Shown in pieces: positions 33,818-36,664 of a stretch of DNA of 36,664 nt. Location of the stretch: positions 1-36,664 of the IMG/VR virus record IMGVR_UViG_3300030406_001861; one strand, given 5' to 3'. This DNA is from a virus. The first letter of the stretch is position 1, and the number at the start of each line of letters is the position of its first letter. The position numbers and the translations under genes were made by a program. The notes beneath the pieces are model-generated. The model was not told the origin of the DNA, did not search any database, and worked only from the letters and a program-made list of their open reading frames with translations.

Positions 33818-34160
33818 TGTTTACCCCATGTAGTTCTTCCCACATATTTCTATATGATTTACTACTTTCCACACCTACTGGTAAACAAAAAGCACATAAT
33901 CCATCTTTCTTTAACTCTTTTCTACGTTCATTGCTCATACCAATATGTAAAGCACCAGGACCATTACCTTCATCATCCATTCCTACAAAGAATACATCGC
34001 CTTTATCTGTAGTAAATACTAAACCAGTACCTTCATCTGGATAATCTTCATCCCATTCTTGCCACCATACGTTTTCAATAGTTCTACCCATAAGTAATTT
34101 CTGTGCTGAATCGTACCACATTTTAGTTCTATTGTATTTTTCTTTTAATGTTTCTTTCAT
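33810..34160 (-). CDS. Hypothetical protein, 116 residues
   Basis: 116 residues with a helical N terminus (KEKYNRTKMWYDSAQKLLMG), a beta-rich middle with VWWQEWDEDYPDEGTGLVFT and DKGDVFFVGMDDEGNGPGAL, and a C-terminal helix with a CAFC pair. Acidic beta hairpins and an FVGMDDEG turn suggest a small binding protein. It shares ATGA with the gene before it. Function unknown. Confidence 0.75.
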   Translation of the reverse strand: MKETLKEKYNRTKMWYDSAQKLLMGRTIENVWWQEWDEDYPDEGTGLVFTTDKGDVFFVGMDDEGNGPGALHIGMSNERRKELKKDGLCAFCLPVGVESSKSYRNMWEELHGVNNE

Positions 34161-34381
34161 TCAAATGCCTCCCTAGCTTGTTCATATACATCACTTGTCA
34201 TATTGTCCATAGCATAATCTGCTTGTTTATCAGCCCAACCATCTAGTTCTGCTTGTGTAGAGCTTTCTAACAATACCATTTCTTTTTCAAACTTTTCACG
34301 CATAGCATCTGTATCGTAATGCGTTACTCCAGTTTCTTCATCTGTACTACTATATACAGGTATACTTATAAATTTCATCAT
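34157..34381 (-). CDS. Hypothetical protein, 74 residues
   Basis: Chosen start is the ATG at 34381, with AGAGGG nine bases upstream; the frame stays open a further 23 codons upstream, but that extension overlaps the 40-codon gene and has no ribosome site. Protein: MMKFISIPVYSSTDEETG, then two helices with SSTQAELDGWADKQADYAMD. Acidic, Asp/Glu-rich. No family is recognised. Its stop overlaps the start of the next gene (ATGA). Confidence 0.7.
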   Translation of the reverse strand: MMKFISIPVYSSTDEETGVTHYDTDAMREKFEKEMVLLESSTQAELDGWADKQADYAMDNMTSDVYEQAREAFE

Positions 34382-34382
34382 A

Positions 34383-34505
34383 TTATTTGTCCCTCTTACT
34401 TCTAACACTTGATACGTTATTATAATACATAAAGTCGTATCCAAGTTCATTCAACTTTTTAATTAATTTATCTATCTCTCTTTGAATCTTTAATATCTCG
34501 TTCAC
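34383..34505 (-). CDS. Small helical protein with GTG start, 40 residues
   Basis: A GTG at 34505 has AGAGGTGA, an excellent ribosome site, six bases upstream and opens 40 codons ending in TAA at 34383-34385, one base before the next ATG. Sequence starts with a coiled-coil helix (NEILKIQREIDKLIKKLNEL) and ends GYDFMYYNNVSS then a basic tail. It overlaps the end of the previous gene by 38 bases. Function unknown; small coiled-coil proteins in this block may be host-takeover factors. Confidence 0.6.
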   Translation of the reverse strand: MNEILKIQREIDKLIKKLNELGYDFMYYNNVSSVRSKRDK

Positions 34506-34734
34506 TTTGCTCACCTCTTTCTTTAATTTTATCATCAACTTTTTTCATCTTTTGATAAATTTTTTGATATTTATTAGTATGGAAGATTATATTATTTTTA
34601 TTCAAATGTTTTTCGTGTTCAATACTCCAAGTAGTATCTTGCACAGGAGTGTCTACATTGTCTTCAAAGTCTTCTGCTTCTCTTAACCTATAGTTATCCA
34701 TACGTTCTATTTCTTTTTTCTTGAAATATCCCAT
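34468..34734 (-). CDS. Hypothetical charged protein, 88 residues
   Basis: 88 residues, very rich in Asp, Glu, Lys and Arg, opening MGYFKKKEIERMDNYRLREA and closing with a Lys/Arg/Asp-rich helix (KVDDKIKERGEQSERDIKDS). Only the middle has a small apolar part (TWSIEHEKHLNKNNIIFHTN). It starts in a TAATG overlap. The lack of a globular core suggests a partly disordered or coiled protein of unknown role. Confidence 0.65.
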   Translation of the reverse strand: MGYFKKKEIERMDNYRLREAEDFEDNVDTPVQDTTWSIEHEKHLNKNNIIFHTNKYQKIYQKMKKVDDKIKERGEQSERDIKDSKRDR

Positions 34735-35015
34735 TACATTCTACTCCCATCCATAATCTTATCATATTTATCTTTATTACCTCCGCATTCTTCAGCAATT
34801 TTTTCTTGCCATTCGTGGTAATACATTGGAGACACTTCGTCATTGCAACAATTACACCAGTAATTAGTATAATCATCTGGGTGTGTAATCATACCAGTGT
34901 TCATATTAACCCATGCTTTTTCATCTACTTCTTCTGTACCACAATAATCGCATACCCACATTTCGTCTAAATCTTTACCTTTTGCTTCTTCAATTATCAT
35001 ATAACTTTTACTCAT
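34734..35015 (-). CDS. Small zinc-ribbon-like protein
   Basis: 93 residues. CDYC (about 22-25) and CNCC (about 54-57), 28 residues apart, form a CxxC ... CxxC zinc ribbon, with an acidic flank; a further Cys lies near residue 77. MITHPDDYTNYW lies between the pairs. Such ribbons often bind nucleic acid or RNA polymerase, so a transcription factor or host regulator is possible. It overlaps its neighbours (8 bases upstream, TAATG downstream). Confidence 0.75.
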   Translation of the reverse strand: MSKSYMIIEEAKGKDLDEMWVCDYCGTEEVDEKAWVNMNTGMITHPDDYTNYWCNCCNDEVSPMYYHEWQEKIAEECGGNKDKYDKIMDGSRM

Positions 35016-35271
35016 TTATTTCTCCATCTAAAACTCTATATTTATTAATCCATTGCTCGTTGTATTTTTCTACAACTGAAACTCCACAAAATATCCACCA
35101 AGCTCTACCGAATTTTTTATAGAATTCTTCACGTTCTGCAATATGTTCTTTGCTCCAAACGTCAATTGACTTAAAATTCTTAAGTCTTTCTTCAAAATTT
35201 TCTTTAATTATAAAGTCATCAGAAGATTCTTTTCTATCTTCCCATGCTTTTTCTCTATTAGTTAATTTCAT
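35008..35271 (-). CDS. Hypothetical protein, 87 residues
   Basis: The ATG at 35271 follows GGAGGAAAC, a strong ribosome site, and is chosen over a start seven codons upstream. Protein: basic N-terminal helix (KLTNREKAWEDRKESSDDFI), an acidic middle helix, and an aromatic patch (RAWWIFCGVSVVEKYNEQWI). Function unknown. It is the first gene downstream of the structured 35289-35415 element, so its translation or transcription could depend on it. Confidence 0.72.
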   Translation of the reverse strand: MKLTNREKAWEDRKESSDDFIIKENFEERLKNFKSIDVWSKEHIAEREEFYKKFGRAWWIFCGVSVVEKYNEQWINKYRVLDGEINE

Positions 35272-35288
35272 GTTTCCTCCAATTATCA

Positions 35289-35415
35289 GCAAGAGAATAG
35301 ACTTTGTAGAGAGGGTCGTGCTACACTTCTATACGACTTCGGTTAACGTAGCCAGTCTCTATCAAGAGGTCTATATCTCAGGGACCTTATGCATTTTAGG
35401 AACCTACGCTCTTGC
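35289..35415 (-). ncRNA. Candidate structured RNA element with alternative pairings
   Basis: Plus-strand coordinates: GCAAGAG (35289-35295) pairs with CTCTTGC (35409-35415); ATAGAC (35297-35302) with GTCTAT (35369-35374); TAGAGA (35307-35312) with TCTCTA (35356-35361); GCTAC (35320-35324) with GTAGC (35348-35352). All four are nested. CAAGAG recurs at 35363-35368, giving an alternative partner for CTCTTG. It fills the only gap over 100 bases in the minus-strand block, including the last codons of the DUF932 gene. Wobble extensions favour neither strand clearly: the minus-strand form extends the innermost stem to eight pairs, the plus form extends the second stem. Strand is given as that of the surrounding genes. 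Confidence 0.4.
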
Positions 35416-36189
35416 CAATCTTGTTACTGTAGGATATATCTGATTCTCCATTAGATGTACAGACTCTCTATCTCTATGTGCAACGTGTGTTGCGATATAG
35501 GTACAAGCATTTAGTAAATCCCAATATGTATTCATATTATTGTTTACGCAATATCTTGTGAAGTCTTCCATATATTGTGTTGGAATAATCTTAGATATAT
35601 CTATCATGTGTTTCTTTTGAAGCTTAGTACTTGTTAGTCTAGGAAATTCCTGTTCAAACAATTGAACTAACATAGTTACTGTATCAGTTATTGTCTTATC
35701 AATATCTACAATACCAGTATTGTTGTTCTTATGTACTGCTTTTTTCTTAGTCAAAACATTACCAATTGTCAAACCATTCAAACAAACAAGTCTGAATGCA
35801 CCACCCATTACGTTAACTGATGTTGTACCATCATAACTATTTGCAACGATTAATTGTGGATTTATCAAGTCGCCTTTATCAACTTTGACTTCAGTATTAG
35901 GGAAATTCCATTTCCAAATAGAACGTTGTCCACCAGAAAATGTTCTTGCTTCAGCTAGTTCAACTCCGTTTCCTTTTAATACTTTTTGTACTTTATCAAC
36001 AACAGTCTTGTTGTCAACTACTTTATATTCATCAGTCATACAAGATAGTACATCTCCTGTATCTTCTCTTACGATGAACTTGTACCCTGTTTCAGCCATC
36101 AAAGTTCTCTTCTTACCTTCAGCTTTCATAAAGGTTGCTGGAACTTCTTTAACTGGAAAGAGTGTTTCCTCCATTGCTACTATAGACAT
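35404..36189 (-). CDS. DUF932-family protein
   Basis: 261 residues from the ATG at 36189, which has GAGGAG nine bases upstream; the frame extends 21 codons further but lacks a ribosome site there. The segment GAFRLVCLNGLTIGNVLTKK is the family signature, followed by helices to the end (HVAHRDRESVHLMENQIYPT). DUF932 proteins are common in phages and plasmids next to DNA-repair or anti-restriction genes; their biochemistry is not settled. Its last codons are part of the inverted repeat of the element beneath it. It overlaps the gene upstream by 41 bases. Confidence 0.82.
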   Translation of the reverse strand: MSIVAMEETLFPVKEVPATFMKAEGKKRTLMAETGYKFIVREDTGDVLSCMTDEYKVVDNKTVVDKVQKVLKGNGVELAEARTFSGGQRSIWKWNFPNTEVKVDKGDLINPQLIVANSYDGTTSVNVMGGAFRLVCLNGLTIGNVLTKKKAVHKNNNTGIVDIDKTITDTVTMLVQLFEQEFPRLTSTKLQKKHMIDISKIIPTQYMEDFTRYCVNNNMNTYWDLLNACTYIATHVAHRDRESVHLMENQIYPTVTRLARA

Positions 36190-36580
36190 TTTTATATTCT
36201 CCTCGCTCAACTTTTGTTTTCTTTGGTGTTCTACCAAACTTTTTAATCTCATTTTCTAATAGTTTAGATTCATTTTCATGTTCAGATATTATCATCTGTT
36301 GAAGATATGCAAACCCTTTACCGCTATATGCATGCTCATCCATCTCATACTTACCGAGTACTCTTTCTACAGTATCGTTAGGTATTTTGGATATTGCTTG
36401 CAGAAAGTAAAAGGTTTTTTGATTACTACTATCAGAAACTATCTGTGTACGAATTATTTTTATTATTCGTTTTAATCTTTTTCGGCACAACGTTTTTCCT
36501 CTTGCCTCTAAAAGAGAAATGATACGCTTTATTGGATTGTATTTTCTTCCGTTCTCGTGTCCACACGCTTCGCATTTCAT
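36149..36580 (-). CDS. Hypothetical protein with N-terminal zinc-finger-like motif
   Basis: 143 residues. It begins MKCEACGHENGRKYNPIKRI, with CxxC and His close to the N terminus and a further Cys at about residue 32 in a very basic stretch (RKRLKRIIKIIRTQ), which suggests nucleic-acid binding. The rest is helical (FAYLQQMIISEHENESKLLE) with a Lys-rich end. The start overlaps the previous stop (ATGA). It could be a small recombination or transcription factor; no family is recognised. Confidence 0.72.
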   Translation of the reverse strand: MKCEACGHENGRKYNPIKRIISLLEARGKTLCRKRLKRIIKIIRTQIVSDSSNQKTFYFLQAISKIPNDTVERVLGKYEMDEHAYSGKGFAYLQQMIISEHENESKLLENEIKKFGRTPKKTKVERGEYKNVYSSNGGNTLSS

Positions 36581-36664
36581 AACTCCTCCACTAATGTTTT
36601 AGCAGACCAAGTGTGTCTTCCTTTATAGTAAGACTCGTTTTCTTGATGCCATCTATCATTTGGT
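36577..36664 (-). CDS. C-terminal end of a gene cut by the window edge
   Basis: The frame is open from the window edge to TGA at 36577-36579 and gives 28 residues: PNDRWHQENESYYKGRHTWS followed by AKTLVEEL. The stop overlaps the next ATG, so it belongs to the same minus-strand transcript. The fragment is too short for a family call. Confidence 0.6.
   Translation of the reverse strand, partial: PNDRWHQENESYYKGRHTWSAKTLVEEL

Noticed and set aside
33606-34044. Plus-strand frames opposite the minus-strand gene block
   Set aside because: Their products are Ser/Leu/Cys-rich mirror images of the real genes and lack ribosome sites.
35289-35415. tRNA or tmRNA, because the closing stem has seven pairs
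   Set aside because: No T-arm GGTTCRA sequence, no anticodon arm of the right size, and no U8; the length does not fit a tRNA.
35289-35415. HDV-like or hammerhead ribozyme
   Set aside because: The alternative pairing has a pseudoknot order, but no hairpin between the second and first stems as HDV needs; the CTGATAA in the region does not match the hammerhead core CUGANGA.

Overview
The window is most of the genome of a strictly lytic-looking, strongly A+T-rich tailed phage of podovirus type. Evidence: a P22-like portal, scaffold and capsid set; no tape-measure, sheath or tail-tube genes; tail propeller proteins; and a large block of internal (ejection) virion proteins. The A+T-rich codons, very tight packing and fibre repeat style resemble marine phages of streamlined alphaproteobacteria such as SAR11. 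That host is an inference. No integrase, repressor, tRNA or CRISPR array was seen. Terminase, DNA polymerase and primase are not in the window and presumably lie beyond its ends.

Layout, plus strand (1-30727): end of an M15 peptidase endolysin; portal, scaffold and major capsid protein; a hairpin; head-tail adaptor genes, one apparently split in two at a perfect -1 slippery heptamer; small beta-rich tail-base proteins; three fibre genes, the last ending in a self-cleaving S74 chaperone; a protein ending in an intein-like Hint domain; a cluster of very small genes (membrane anchor, thioredoxin-like protein without its cysteines, a nine-codon cysteine-rich ORF); two coupled tail propeller genes; then the ejection block: a lytic transglycosylase, two helical internal proteins, a 2772-residue giant protein and an 885-residue partner. 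The giant protein carries the R-x-P ... DFDID signature of double-psi beta-barrel RNA polymerases, as in the crAss-like phage virion RNA polymerase.

Layout, minus strand (36664-30730), convergent with the first: a partial gene, a zinc-binding small protein, a DUF932 protein, a 127-base region with nested and alternative inverted repeats that looks like structured RNA, then small hypothetical genes, a Dam-like methyltransferase, DnaB helicase, a RuvC-like resolvase and a coiled-coil protein. Almost every junction is an ATGA, TAATG or TGATG overlap, so translation is probably coupled throughout.

Working model (inference): the virion ejects the transglycosylase, helical proteins and giant protein with the DNA. 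The giant protein may transcribe the minus-strand replication genes early in infection, and the plus-strand structural block follows. No stretch over 300 bases lacks a gene; the longest gap is 35272-35403, which holds the structured element.
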